Below, in pieces: positions 27,201 to 35,416 of a DNA stretch of 50,587 nucleotides (positions are counted from its first letter, which is position 1; the number at the start of each line of letters is the position of its first letter). Origin of the DNA: Flavobacteriales bacterium (lineage in GTDB: Bacteria > Bacteroidota > Bacteroidia > Flavobacteriales > BACL11); the NCBI GenBank assembly GCA_018664745.1, contig JABJNS010000065.1, positions 1-50,587 of the forward strand, read 5' to 3'. The translations under genes were made by a program, and so were the position numbers. A model generated the notes under the pieces. That model saw nothing but the letters and a program-made list of their open reading frames with translations, did no database searches and was not told the DNA's origin.

Positions 27201-27625
27201 TTGGTATTGTATCACTTGCTGGTATAGTTGTAAATAATGCAATTGTACTTATTGATTATATTGATTTAATAAAAGAACGAAAAAGAGAAATTCTTAAACT
27301 TGAAATTGATTCTGTATTAGAAAATAAAGTTGCAATTGATTGTATAAAAGAAGGAGGAAAAAAACGTTTGCGACCAGTATTACTTACGGCAATAACTACT
27401 GTTTTAGGTCTATTACCTTTAGCTACTGGTATGAATATTAATTTCTATACTCTTTTAACAGAATTTAATCCTCAAATTTATTTTGGGGGCGATAATGCTA
27501 CATTCTGGGGGCCTATGGCTTGGACTGTAATCTTTGGTCTTACTTTTGCTACTTTCTTAACACTAGTATTAGTTCCTGTAATGTACCTTTTAGCTGACAA
27601 ACTGAAAAAGAAGATATTGACATAA
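24233..27625 (+). CDS. RND-family efflux pump permease
   Basis: Inner-membrane proton-driven exporter, 1130 residues, slightly longer than AcrB-type pumps. TM1 is preceded by a short cytoplasmic helix; FPDIVMPTIMVQTIYPGNSP and porter subdomains follow. TM4 has LVDNAIVVIENIHR with D407 kept but N408 where AcrB has Asp. TM10 has GIVVNNAIVLIDYID with Asn at 1001-1002 where AcrB has its relay Lys. A charged insert followed by two extra hydrophobic segments occurs at about 500-570, common in Bacteroidota RND proteins. The substrate cannot be told from sequence. It lies five bases after the adaptor gene in the same operon. Confidence 0.93.
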   Translation: MSNNIRNFKLTNLSLKNKTTIFILTILLAYFGMFTYKTMPKALFPDIVMPTIMVQTIYPGNSPADIENLITRPIEKEIKSIKGIKNLKSTSIQDNSSIIVEFNTDVEVKSALQDVKDAVDKSKGNLPSDLDIDPIVMDIDFSEFPILNINLSGDFSLDELKKHAEYLQDKIEAVSEISKVEITGLLDKEITIKADLHSMESKEISFTDIENAIGFENVSIAGGNLLIGNMKRMVRTDAEFKNVKEIGNIIVKHEKGNIVYLKDIAEVVNGYEERESYARLDKEPVVSLNIVKKGGENLLEATDKIFALLDQAKASKALPKDLSISITNDQSEQTRKQLSNLENSIIFGVILVILVLLFFLGLRNSLFVGLAIPMSMFISFVVLGGMGTTMNMVVLFALILALGMLVDNAIVVIENIHRLFHEEGLSKLEAAKQGVGEIAIPIISSTATTLAAFFPLLFWKDMMGEFMGYIPMTLIIVLGSSLFIALVINPVFAASFMKKDEKEEVNKKKLKKTVYYLLAAGLVLHLISYKVLGSLAFVFAFLHTINTLYLTPISYWFQDIYLVRLEKKYEKLLNWALHGKNPIKLLFGTGGLLIFSIVFFAMMSPNVEFFPVNEPKYINVFVEMPNGTDVAVTDSVAQTVEQKVIATLEPYKHAVSSVLTNVGAGTSDPNDMSGGGSGITPNKARITINFEEFENRGGVSTGEVMKLVTADLKGIAGVDISVDKNREGPPMGKPINIEVIGEDLNTLLTLGDAIQNQINNENIAGIEGLKVDLEMNNPELLINIDRDMARRLGISTSQIASTIRTSLFGKEISKFKDGEDEHPIILRLDDKYRYSVPSLMSQKITFRSQSSGQVKQIPISSVADYTYNNTYGSVKRKDLKRQLTIYSNVLEGYNESSINAQIKVLLSDFPIPENYDLKFTGKQEEQAETQEFLSNALLIAIALISLILVSQFNSAIKPFIIIITVVFSTIGVFLGLAIFNMDFVIIMTGIGIVSLAGIVVNNAIVLIDYIDLIKERKREILKLEIDSVLENKVAIDCIKEGGKKRLRPVLLTAITTVLGLLPLATGMNINFYTLLTEFNPQIYFGGDNATFWGPMAWTVIFGLTFATFLTLVLVPVMYLLADKLKKKILT

Positions 27626-27627
27626 AG

Positions 27628-27655
27628 TTGGTAATATATATTTACCGTATATTTG
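27628..27655 (+). promoter_or_regulatory. Promoter of dxs (TTG-N17-TATATTTG)
   Basis: TTG at 27628-27630 and TATATTTG at 27648-27655 are separated by 17 bases, within the range described for Flavobacterium promoters. The -7 box ends 15 bases before the dxs ATG and only 22 bases after the RND stop codon, so the -33 element touches the pump's 3' end. Confidence 0.68.
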
Positions 27656-27670
27656 CAGGCAATAAAGTAA

Positions 27671-29608
27671 ATGAGCAAAACCACTAAATATCCACAAGGT
27701 CCCTTACTAAGTAAGATTAATAGTCCTGATGATTTACGAAAACTGAATAAAAATCAGTTAGAACAAATCAGTACAGAACTAAGGCAATATATTGTTGATA
27801 TTGTATCAGAAAAAGGAGGACATTTTGGTGCTAGTTTAGGTGTTGTTGAGCTCACAGTTGCATTACATTATGTATTCAATACGCCAATTGATCAGTTAGT
27901 TTGGGATGTAGGACATCAAGCTTACGGACATAAGATATTGACGGGTCGAAAAGAACAATTTCCTACAAACAGGATATATAAAGGCTTAAGTGGATTCCCT
28001 AAAAGAAGCGAAAGTGTGTATGATACTTTTGGAGTAGGACATTCATCTACTTCAATTTCTGCAGCACTTGGTATGGCTATGGCTTCTAAAAGTAATGGCG
28101 ATAATAAAAAGCAACATATTGCTGTAATTGGTGATGGATCCATGACTGCAGGTATGGCTTTTGAAGCTTTAAACCATGCTGGAGCAGAAAATTCAAACTT
28201 ATTAGTTATTTTGAATGACAACTGCATGTCAATTGACCCAGCAGTTGGAGCTTTAAAAGAATATTTAACTGATATTTCTACTTCAAAAACTTATAATAAA
28301 GCCAAAAATAAAATTTGGAAAATACTTGGTAAAATATCTAAGTTTGGACCAAATGCACAGGCAGTTGCTAAAAAGGTTGAAGGAGCAGTTAAATCAACTT
28401 TACTAGGAGAAAGTAATTATTTTGAATCGTTAAACTTTAGATATTTTGGACCAATTGATGGGCATGAAACTAAGCATTTGGTGAATGTATTGAATGACTT
28501 AAAAGATATTCCAGGGCCTAAAATATTGCATTGCCTTACCTTAAAAGGAAAAGGCTACAGTCCTGCCGAACAAGGCGACACTACAAAATGGCATGCTCCT
28601 GGACTTTTCAATAAAGATACTGGAGATTTTATAGTTGGAAAAAAGAAAAAATCACCTCCAAAATATCAAGATGTATTTGGAGAGACAATTATAGAATTAG
28701 CAAAGAAAAATGAGCAAATTGTAGGGGTAACTCCTGCAATGCTTACAGGTTCTTCTTTAAATAAAATGATGGCAGAAATGCCTGAAAGAACTTATGATGT
28801 TGGAATTGCAGAACAACATGCAGTTACATTTTCAGCAGGACTTGCCACACAAGGAAAAGTTCCTTTCTGCAACATCTATTCCTCTTTTATGCAAAGAGCA
28901 TATGATCAAGTAATTCATGATGTTGCTCTGCAAAACTTAAATGTTGTTTTTTGCCTAGATAGAGGTGGTTTAGTTGGTGCTGATGGCGCTACACACCATG
29001 GTGCATATGACATTGCATTTTTTAGATGTATTCCAAACATGATTGTTTCTGCACCTATGAATGAACAGGAGTTAAGAAATTTAATGTACACTGCCCAATT
29101 ACCTAACCAAGGACCGTTCTCCATCCGATACCCAAGAGGAAAAGGAGTTATGATAGATTGGAAAACTCCATTACAAGAAATTGAAATAGGGAAAGGAAGA
29201 ATGATTAAAGAGGGAGGGGAGATTGCTATTTTATCTTTTGGACATCCTGGTAATTTTGTAGTAAAAGCACAAGAACAATTTGAAAAAGAAGGCTTAAATA
29301 TTGCGCATTATGACTTGCGATTTGCGAAACCTTTAGATGAAAAGCTTTTACATTCTATCTTCCAGAAGTTTAATAAGATTATTACAATTGAAGACGGATG
29401 TTTACAAGGTGGTTTTGGAAGTTCCATTTTAGAGTTTATGGCAAATAATGATTATCAAGCGAGTGTAAAAATGCTTGGCATTCCTGATGCATTTATTCAC
29501 CATGGCACACAAGAAGAGTTATATAATGATTGTAATTATGATACAGAAGCAATTATCAAATATGTACACCAAATCTTAGAAAAAAGTCTTGTTTCTCAAG
29601 TCGGATAG
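27671..29608 (+). CDS. dxs: 1-deoxy-D-xylulose-5-phosphate synthase
   Basis: First enzyme of the MEP isoprenoid pathway; condenses pyruvate and glyceraldehyde 3-phosphate using thiamine diphosphate. 645 residues, normal length. Key blocks: GGHFGASLGVVELTVALHYV, WDVGHQAYGHKILTGR, the TPP/Mg motif GDGSMTAGMAFEALNHAG to NDNCMSIDPAVGA, the catalytic-Glu region YDVGIAEQHAVTFSAG, and DRGGLVGADGATHHG. A C-terminal transketolase domain completes it. It appears monocistronic with its own promoter; asnS has a separate promoter downstream. Confidence 0.97.
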   Translation: MSKTTKYPQGPLLSKINSPDDLRKLNKNQLEQISTELRQYIVDIVSEKGGHFGASLGVVELTVALHYVFNTPIDQLVWDVGHQAYGHKILTGRKEQFPTNRIYKGLSGFPKRSESVYDTFGVGHSSTSISAALGMAMASKSNGDNKKQHIAVIGDGSMTAGMAFEALNHAGAENSNLLVILNDNCMSIDPAVGALKEYLTDISTSKTYNKAKNKIWKILGKISKFGPNAQAVAKKVEGAVKSTLLGESNYFESLNFRYFGPIDGHETKHLVNVLNDLKDIPGPKILHCLTLKGKGYSPAEQGDTTKWHAPGLFNKDTGDFIVGKKKKSPPKYQDVFGETIIELAKKNEQIVGVTPAMLTGSSLNKMMAEMPERTYDVGIAEQHAVTFSAGLATQGKVPFCNIYSSFMQRAYDQVIHDVALQNLNVVFCLDRGGLVGADGATHHGAYDIAFFRCIPNMIVSAPMNEQELRNLMYTAQLPNQGPFSIRYPRGKGVMIDWKTPLQEIEIGKGRMIKEGGEIAILSFGHPGNFVVKAQEQFEKEGLNIAHYDLRFAKPLDEKLLHSIFQKFNKIITIEDGCLQGGFGSSILEFMANNDYQASVKMLGIPDAFIHHGTQEELYNDCNYDTEAIIKYVHQILEKSLVSQVG

Positions 29609-29638
29609 AAAAAATAGGGCAAAATATTTTTTTTCTAT

Positions 29639-29673
29639 TTGCAAAACCAACCATCAACTAATCCCTATCTTTG
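29639..29673 (+). promoter_or_regulatory. Promoter of the asnS-rpoN unit (TATCTTTG at 29666-29673)
   Basis: TATCTTTG at 29666-29673 is a full TAnnTTTG match, 30 bases before the asnS ATG. A TTG at 29639-29641 lies 24 bases upstream, slightly farther than usual. An in-frame TTG at 29671 lies inside the -7 box, so it is not the asnS start. The 95-base gap also holds an AT-only imperfect hairpin at 29608-29635, which I do not count as a terminator. Confidence 0.62.
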
Positions 29674-29703
29674 CCTCAATCGGTAAGAAAAACAAACGCA
29701 AGT

Positions 29704-31137
29704 ATGAAAATTAAAGAAATTCTTCTTTCAGAAGGAAAAGAACAAGAAATTAGTATCAAAGGTTGGGTGAGAACTAGGAGAGGGAGCAAGCATGTTTCTT
29801 TTATTGCTTTGAATGATGGGTCAACAATAAATAACATTCAAGTTGTTGCTGAGGCTACTGATTTTGATGAAGAATTAATCAAACAAGTTACTACAGGATC
29901 TTGCATTAGTGTAAAGGGTAAATTAGTAGCTTCCAAAGGAAGTGGACAAGCAGTAGAAATTCTTGCCAACTCAATTGAAGTTTTAGGGGGGGCTGATACA
30001 GATGAGTATCCACTACAACCGAAAAAACATAGCTTAGAATTTTTAAGAGAAAAGGCACATTTACGTTTCAGAACCAATACTTTTTCAGCAGTATTTAGGT
30101 TAAGACATGCCTTGACTTTTGCTGTACATAAATTCTTTAATGATAAAGGATTTTTCAACTTACACACACCAATTATCACAGGTGCTGATGCTGAAGGGGC
30201 AGGAGAAATATTTCAAGTAACGAACCTTGATTTGGAAAACTTACCAAAAACAGAAGAAGGAAAAATTGATTTTGCAGCAGACTTTTTTGGAAGCAGAACA
30301 AACCTTACCGTTTCAGGACAATTGGAAGCTGAGCTAGGTGCTTTAGCGCTTGGGCAGGTTTATACTTTCGGACCAACATTTAGAGCCGAAAACTCAAATA
30401 CCTCTAGACATTTATCAGAATTTTGGATGATAGAACCTGAGGTTGCTTTTGCTGATTTGGAACAAAATATGGACTTAGCAGAAGAATTTTTAAAGTATTG
30501 CATCCAATATTGTATGGATCATAATACAGAAGATTTAAAATTCTTGGACAGTAGAATGGCTGATGAAGAAAGTAAATTAAAAAAGGAAGAACGCTCAGAA
30601 ATGGGCCTATTAGAACGATTACAATTTGTTATTGAAAATAATTTTGAACGCTTAACTTATCGTGAAGCAATAGATGTTTTAAGAAATTCAAAACCTAATA
30701 AGAAAAAGAAATTCCAATACCCAATTACTGGTTTTGGAGACGATTTACAATCGGAACACGAGCGTTATTTAGTAGAAAAAAAATATAAGAAACCTGTTAT
30801 TATTACGGATTATCCTAAAGGGATAAAAGCATTTTATATGCGTATGAATGAGGACAATGAAACCGTTAGAGCAATGGATATTCTATTCCCAACTATTGGA
30901 GAGATTGTAGGGGGATCACAAAGAGAGGAACGCTTGGATAAATTACAAGCAAGAATGGAAGAAATGGAGATTTGCAAAGATGAGTTATGGTGGTACTTGG
31001 AAACTAGAAAATACGGTACTTGTACCCATAGTGGATTTGGTTTAGGTTTTGAACGCTTAATCATGTTTGTTACAGGAATGAAAAATATTAGAGATGTAAT
31101 TCCTTTCCCAAGAACACCACAAAATGCTGAATTTTAA
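29704..31137 (+). CDS. asnS: Asparagine--tRNA ligase
   Basis: Class IIb aminoacyl-tRNA synthetase of 477 residues. N-terminal OB-fold anticodon-binding domain (ISIKGWVRTRRGSKHVSFIALNDGS). The catalytic core has LRFRTNTFSAVFRLRHAL, motif 2 TFGPTFRAENSNTSRHLSEFWMIEPE (the Asn/Asp-specific FRAE..NT.RHLSEF pattern) and motif 3 GFGLGFERLIMFVTGM. The start at 29704 follows from family alignment and the promoter position. Seven Gs at 29986-29992 encode Gly-Gly. It is followed after three bases by rpoN. Confidence 0.96.
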   Translation: MKIKEILLSEGKEQEISIKGWVRTRRGSKHVSFIALNDGSTINNIQVVAEATDFDEELIKQVTTGSCISVKGKLVASKGSGQAVEILANSIEVLGGADTDEYPLQPKKHSLEFLREKAHLRFRTNTFSAVFRLRHALTFAVHKFFNDKGFFNLHTPIITGADAEGAGEIFQVTNLDLENLPKTEEGKIDFAADFFGSRTNLTVSGQLEAELGALALGQVYTFGPTFRAENSNTSRHLSEFWMIEPEVAFADLEQNMDLAEEFLKYCIQYCMDHNTEDLKFLDSRMADEESKLKKEERSEMGLLERLQFVIENNFERLTYREAIDVLRNSKPNKKKKFQYPITGFGDDLQSEHERYLVEKKYKKPVIITDYPKGIKAFYMRMNEDNETVRAMDILFPTIGEIVGGSQREERLDKLQARMEEMEICKDELWWYLETRKYGTCTHSGFGLGFERLIMFVTGMKNIRDVIPFPRTPQNAEF

Positions 31138-31140
31138 TAG

Positions 31141-32460
31141 ATGAACAAACAAAGGTTACAGCAAAAGCAGTACCAAAACCTAAGCCCTCAACAGATACAA
31201 TTCTTAGGGCTTTTGCAAATACCTATTGTCGCTTTAGAAAAACGGATTGAAGAAGAACTAGAAGATAATCCAGCACTAGAAGAAGATGAACAAGAAGAAG
31301 TAATCCTTTCCGAAAGAAGTTTCCAGCAACAAAATACAAATGACTTTCAATTTCAAATTGAAGATAAATCAGAAAGTTTAAGCGATTACTTAAATCAACA
31401 ATTAATTGCAATTGATATAGATTCAAATCAGCAATTTTTAGTTAACTACCTAATCAATAGCCTTGATAATAACGGTTTTTTACATAGAGATTTACACGCT
31501 ATAACTAGTGATTTACTCGTTAATAATAACCTTGATATTAGTGAGCTTGAATTAAGTAATGCTCTGATAATTTTACAACAATTAGAACCTTTTGGAGTTG
31601 GAGCTCAAAATCTACAAGAATGCTTGTTGATACAGCTAAAAACTTTGCACCCTGAAAAACACCTTGAACAAAAGATTATTAGGGATTATTATACACCTTT
31701 TAGCAATAAGAATTTTGAATACTTATCCAAACATCTTGAAGTTAATTTTGAAACGCTTAAAAAGGCTTATTCTACAATTGAATCCCTTAACCCAATACCA
31801 GGTAATGGATTTTCCAAAAGTGCAAATACCACAACTTATATTTATCCTGATTTTACGGTAACTATAGTGGATGGAAAGCTAGAAACAGTACTCAATAAAA
31901 GTAATGTAAAACCTATTAAGGTAAGCCAATATTATCAGAATATGCTTAAAGAAACTGAGGATAGTGCTACTAAAAAATTCTTAACTGAAAAAGTAGAAAA
32001 AGCAACTTGGTTTCAAAGCGCAATTAAAAAGAGAAATGAAACACTAAAAAATGTTTTCTCAGCTATTTTAACTATTCAAGAAAGGTATTTCTTATCAGGA
32101 AATGAAAAAGATTTAAAACCTATGAAACTAGCCGATATTGCTCAAGTAATTAATATGGATATTTCCACTATTTCAAGGGTAAGTAACTCAAAATATGTAG
32201 CTACTCATTTTGGTACTTTTAAGCTAAAAGAAATTTTTTCAGAGGCGTATAGAAAAGATAATGGAGAACTTATTTCTACAAAAGAAATAAAAAGTAAACT
32301 GCAAGAAATTATAGCATCAGAAGATAAGATAAACCCATTTACAGATGAACAATTAGCTGAATTGTTAGGGAAAGAAGAATATCATATCGCAAGAAGAACA
32401 GTGGCAAAATACCGAGAAAATTTAGGTCTACAAACCGCAAAACTAAGACGAGAATTGTAA
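31141..32460 (+). CDS. rpoN: RNA polymerase sigma-54 factor
   Basis: Alternative sigma factor recognising -24/-12 promoters and needing AAA+ activators. 439 residues: N-terminal activator-interacting region rich in Gln/Leu (LSPQQIQFLGLLQIPIVALEKRI, EELEDNPALEEDEQ). A core-binding region follows (about 80-280), then the HTH (LADIAQVINMDISTISRVSNSKYV). The C-terminal RpoN box ARRTVAKYRE recognises the -24 element. All are intact, so the protein should be functional. It lies three bases after asnS and overlaps the next gene by one base (TAATG). No bacterial enhancer-binding protein is encoded in this window. Confidence 0.96.
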   Translation: MNKQRLQQKQYQNLSPQQIQFLGLLQIPIVALEKRIEEELEDNPALEEDEQEEVILSERSFQQQNTNDFQFQIEDKSESLSDYLNQQLIAIDIDSNQQFLVNYLINSLDNNGFLHRDLHAITSDLLVNNNLDISELELSNALIILQQLEPFGVGAQNLQECLLIQLKTLHPEKHLEQKIIRDYYTPFSNKNFEYLSKHLEVNFETLKKAYSTIESLNPIPGNGFSKSANTTTYIYPDFTVTIVDGKLETVLNKSNVKPIKVSQYYQNMLKETEDSATKKFLTEKVEKATWFQSAIKKRNETLKNVFSAILTIQERYFLSGNEKDLKPMKLADIAQVINMDISTISRVSNSKYVATHFGTFKLKEIFSEAYRKDNGELISTKEIKSKLQEIIASEDKINPFTDEQLAELLGKEEYHIARRTVAKYRENLGLQTAKLRREL

Positions 32461-33062
32461 TGAAATTATCAAAATTTATCTCCATAGTTCTGCACCCTAT
32501 TTTCATGCCGTTATTTGCATTCTACCTAACGCTAAAAAGCAATCCTGCATTAGGAATTATAATAAACCCATACCTGAATTATGTTTATGGAGTTGTTATT
32601 AGCTGCACTATCTTACTTCCTTTATTGACTATCTTTTTTTTAATAAAAAATGGAAAAGTAAACTCTCTTGAAATGAGCAATCATAAAGAACGGACATTAC
32701 CTCTTTTCAGAACTGTTATTTGGATGTGCTTAGGACTTTATATCTTAAATAATATTTTGCTTTACACACCTATTTTAAAAGCTGAATTTATTGGGGCAAT
32801 ACTTATTATCCTACTTGCAGCTATCATCTCAAAATTTTGGAAAATAAGCCTACACTTACTTGGAATAGGAGGGGTGGTTGGTGTTTTTATAGCCCTTCAA
32901 ATAATGTTTGGTGGTGTACTATACATGCTCCTTATCTTTATAGTCCTTTCAGGAATATTAGGAGTTGCGCGAATAGATCAAAAAGCACATAATCATGCTC
33001 AAATATATATAGGGTTTTTATTAGGAGTTTGTATTGAGCTAATAACAATTTTAGTGTACTAA
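32460..33062 (+). CDS. PAP2-like integral membrane protein with degenerate active site
   Basis: 200 residues, about six membrane helices, function unknown. Three short blocks sit where the phosphatidic acid phosphatase (PAP2) motifs would be. They are KERTLP (76-81) for KxxxxxxRP, KISLH (128-132) for PSGH, and R171-x5-H177-x3-Q181 for SRx5Hx3D, with Gln in place of the Asp. The similarity suggests a PAP2-type fold that has lost the full catalytic set; this is my inference. It overlaps the rpoN stop by one base and converges with the OmpA-like gene, overlapping it by 12 bases. Confidence 0.75.
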   Translation: MKLSKFISIVLHPIFMPLFAFYLTLKSNPALGIIINPYLNYVYGVVISCTILLPLLTIFFLIKNGKVNSLEMSNHKERTLPLFRTVIWMCLGLYILNNILLYTPILKAEFIGAILIILLAAIISKFWKISLHLLGIGGVVGVFIALQIMFGGVLYMLLIFIVLSGILGVARIDQKAHNHAQIYIGFLLGVCIELITILVY

Positions 33063-34466
33063 TTTTATATCTACAATCTCAATCCTACGCTCCAATACTG
33101 CCGCTAAACTATAAATTGATTTTAGCCTATCATTAGGGTCATCACTTACTTTTTTAGTAGCTTTACTTTCCCCAAAAGGCAATTCAATAATCTGGAAAAA
33201 ATCATCTTTAATATATGCAGTAAATATTCCACCTTCATATTGTTCTGCATAATTTATAAAACTCTTAATTCTCCTTTTAGAAAGGTTAATATTATACTGT
33301 TTTTTGTGTAGCGGACTTGCATAACCTTTAATCAGTAATTGTATTGTTTTTCCTTCTTTTAAATCTGAAAGAATGTGCGAAAAGATAATGGATAGTTTAT
33401 TAAAATTTCCCTGTAAGCTATCTTCAAAAAAAGAAGCTAAATTTGGGGTATAGTTATTGTAGTCATCTTCCATTTTAAAATAAGAAATATAAGAATCCTT
33501 ATAGGTTTTATCTGTAGAGATACTCATTGTGCAGCAATCTGGCTCATCATTGTGGAAATACAACTTTAAAGGCAAGTATTTAGCAGAAAGTAATATATTT
33601 TCTAATTCTTCAATTTCAGGTTTTTCAAGCTCAAAAGAAAAGATATCATTACAACAAAATTCTTCAGTATTATATAATGCACCTTTACGGTTAGATGCTA
33701 AATAACCGTTTGTTTCATCATAAAAGTTAAGGTACATTTCATCTTGTTTGGAATTGAATTGCATAGCACTTATTGGTTTTTCCCACAGATTTAACTTTCC
33801 TTCAACTTTGTAAATATCAAATCCTCCTAAACCTCCTTTTTTATTGGATGAAAAATAAAGCAGGTTTTCCTTTTGGTTGAAAAAAGGAGTGATTTCATCT
33901 GCAGAAGTATTAACCATTTTTCCTGCATTAATGGGTAAACCAAAATTTCCTTGCTTATCAATTATACTCAGCCAGATATCCATACCTCCAAAACCTCCTT
34001 TCCTATCAGACACAAAATACATGATATTTTGTTGCTTGTGTTGGGTGAGGTGAGGTTGAGTATTGGATGAATTCACTTGGTTTATATTGCTATTTAAGTC
34101 TTCCGTTTTTTGTTTTTCATAATCTCTGAAAGCAATTTTACAATTCCCGTTTTCATCACAGATACTAAAGTAAAAAAATGGATTATTTTTTGGAAAATGA
34201 ATATTAGCGGTGGAATAGGAATCTCCTAAATTAATATACTTTCCTTTTTTCCACTTCCCATCCTTAAATTGGCTTGAAAAAATGGCAGACTGATACTGCT
34301 CTTCTTCCAAAGTTGAGGAGGTATAGTAAGCAGTATTTTCATCAATTTGAACAAAATTAAGCTCGGAACCATAACCATTAACATTTTCAGAAATATGTTC
34401 AAATTTAATGCTTTGTGCAAGCACTAAAAAAGGAAAGAGCAGTATTATAGATAAAATAAATTTCAT
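33051..34466 (-). CDS. OmpA-like protein with PD40 propeller repeats (T9SS-associated)
   Basis: 471 residues from the ATG at 34466. The signal peptide MKFILSIILLFPFLVLAQ is followed by WD40-like PD40 repeats (about 30-280; MYFVSDRKGGFGGMDIWLS, LYFSSNKKGGLGGFDIYKV, ASNRKGALYNTEEFCCNDIFSF). The C-terminal OmpA-like domain (about 290-471) keeps the NxxLSxRR helix and the final ERRIEI. The peptidoglycan-contacting GHTD position reads GYASP, so the usual Asp is missing. Likely periplasmic, with its C-terminal domain near the wall. The start overlaps the PorP/SprF stop by one base. An ATG six codons upstream (34484) precedes the signal peptide and is unlikely. It closes the surface-protein/PorP/OmpA cassette. 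Confidence 0.87.
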   Translation of the reverse strand: MKFILSIILLFPFLVLAQSIKFEHISENVNGYGSELNFVQIDENTAYYTSSTLEEEQYQSAIFSSQFKDGKWKKGKYINLGDSYSTANIHFPKNNPFFYFSICDENGNCKIAFRDYEKQKTEDLNSNINQVNSSNTQPHLTQHKQQNIMYFVSDRKGGFGGMDIWLSIIDKQGNFGLPINAGKMVNTSADEITPFFNQKENLLYFSSNKKGGLGGFDIYKVEGKLNLWEKPISAMQFNSKQDEMYLNFYDETNGYLASNRKGALYNTEEFCCNDIFSFELEKPEIEELENILLSAKYLPLKLYFHNDEPDCCTMSISTDKTYKDSYISYFKMEDDYNNYTPNLASFFEDSLQGNFNKLSIIFSHILSDLKEGKTIQLLIKGYASPLHKKQYNINLSKRRIKSFINYAEQYEGGIFTAYIKDDFFQIIELPFGESKATKKVSDDPNDRLKSIYSLAAVLERRIEIVDIKLVH

Positions 34467-35416
34467 TATAAGTATTTTGGGCATATTTCCTGTTCAACAA
34501 TTTTTTTCTTTTTCTTGCTTTTCCACTGGTACACCAATACAAATTCAAATCCACCTTTGTTATTACTTGCATTGGTCAAACTAGAGGTATTTACATCATA
34601 ACTCACCACACAAGAAAAGCCCTCAATTTCAGCTCCAAAATAAAGAATAAGGGCATCATTAAGCCGGTCAGCAATTCCTGATTTTAAGAGTATGTCTTGC
34701 TCCCCTTCCAATAAATAATTTACATCACAACCCAATAAAAATTCTTTGTCGGCATCCTGATTAGAAAATACTAATTTGGGTTGAATGTTCAAATTATCGG
34801 TATAGGCATAATTAAGTGCCGTGTGAATATTCATTTTTTGCTGCAAGCGAATAGCATCATTATCCGTTAAAGATTGTTTGGGTTTATTAATATGGTAAAA
34901 AGCAATACCGCTTTCCAGTATTACCTGTTTGTTTAGCGTATGAAAATTAGCAATTCCAATGGATACATCAGGGAAAATAAAATTAAGATTGCTAAAGTTT
35001 TCAGGGTCGTTAAATACTAAATCATCAAACTCAATTGACCTCTGAAAAATACCCAATCCTGCTCCAAAGCTAAATAAGTTATCAGCAGTTGCCACTACTT
35101 TTTTAGCATATCCAAGGTTAATTCCTGTTGTCTTAAAACGAGAATCCCCTGCAATATCATTCAGGAATTGTACCCCAATATTATGGCTAGGGAGTATATC
35201 TTTTCGTTCCAAGGAAAAGCTAAGTGTGTTAAAGGGAACACTCACACTTGCCCATTGTGATTTTCTTTGTAGGATTGCTTTGTAGTCGTTATTTTGTGCT
35301 CCCACCAAAGCTGGATTCAGCAAAAAAGAAGAAACTTTAAATTGTGAAAAATGCACATCCTGAGCCCAAGTGTTTACACCAAAAAATAAAACTAATATGA
35401 AGGCAATATTTCTCAT
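34466..35416 (-). CDS. PorP/SprF-family T9SS outer-membrane protein
   Basis: 316-residue predicted outer-membrane beta-barrel of the type IX secretion membrane protein PorP/SprF family. The signal peptide (ending TWAQ) leads into the hallmark start DVHFSQFKVSSFLLNPALVG. Other family blocks are YKAILQRKSQWASVSVPFNT, GVQFLNDIAGDSRF and FSFGAGLGIFQR. In Flavobacterium, SprF is needed for secretion of the giant adhesin SprB encoded next to it; here the preceding gene is a giant type B cargo protein, so an equivalent partnership is likely. The start overlaps the cargo stop by four bases. Confidence 0.93.
   Translation of the reverse strand: MRNIAFILVLFFGVNTWAQDVHFSQFKVSSFLLNPALVGAQNNDYKAILQRKSQWASVSVPFNTLSFSLERKDILPSHNIGVQFLNDIAGDSRFKTTGINLGYAKKVVATADNLFSFGAGLGIFQRSIEFDDLVFNDPENFSNLNFIFPDVSIGIANFHTLNKQVILESGIAFYHINKPKQSLTDNDAIRLQQKMNIHTALNYAYTDNLNIQPKLVFSNQDADKEFLLGCDVNYLLEGEQDILLKSGIADRLNDALILYFGAEIEGFSCVVSYDVNTSSLTNASNNKGGFEFVLVYQWKSKKKKKIVEQEICPKYL

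Noticed and set aside
29608..29635. Hairpin GAAAAAATA...TATTTTTTTTC after dxs as a terminator
   Set aside because: The stem is almost wholly A-T and begins in the stop codon; such pairs are expected by chance in this DNA.
29671..29703. TTG start for asnS
   Set aside because: Inside the promoter -7 box; AsnRS homologues begin at the ATG at 29704.
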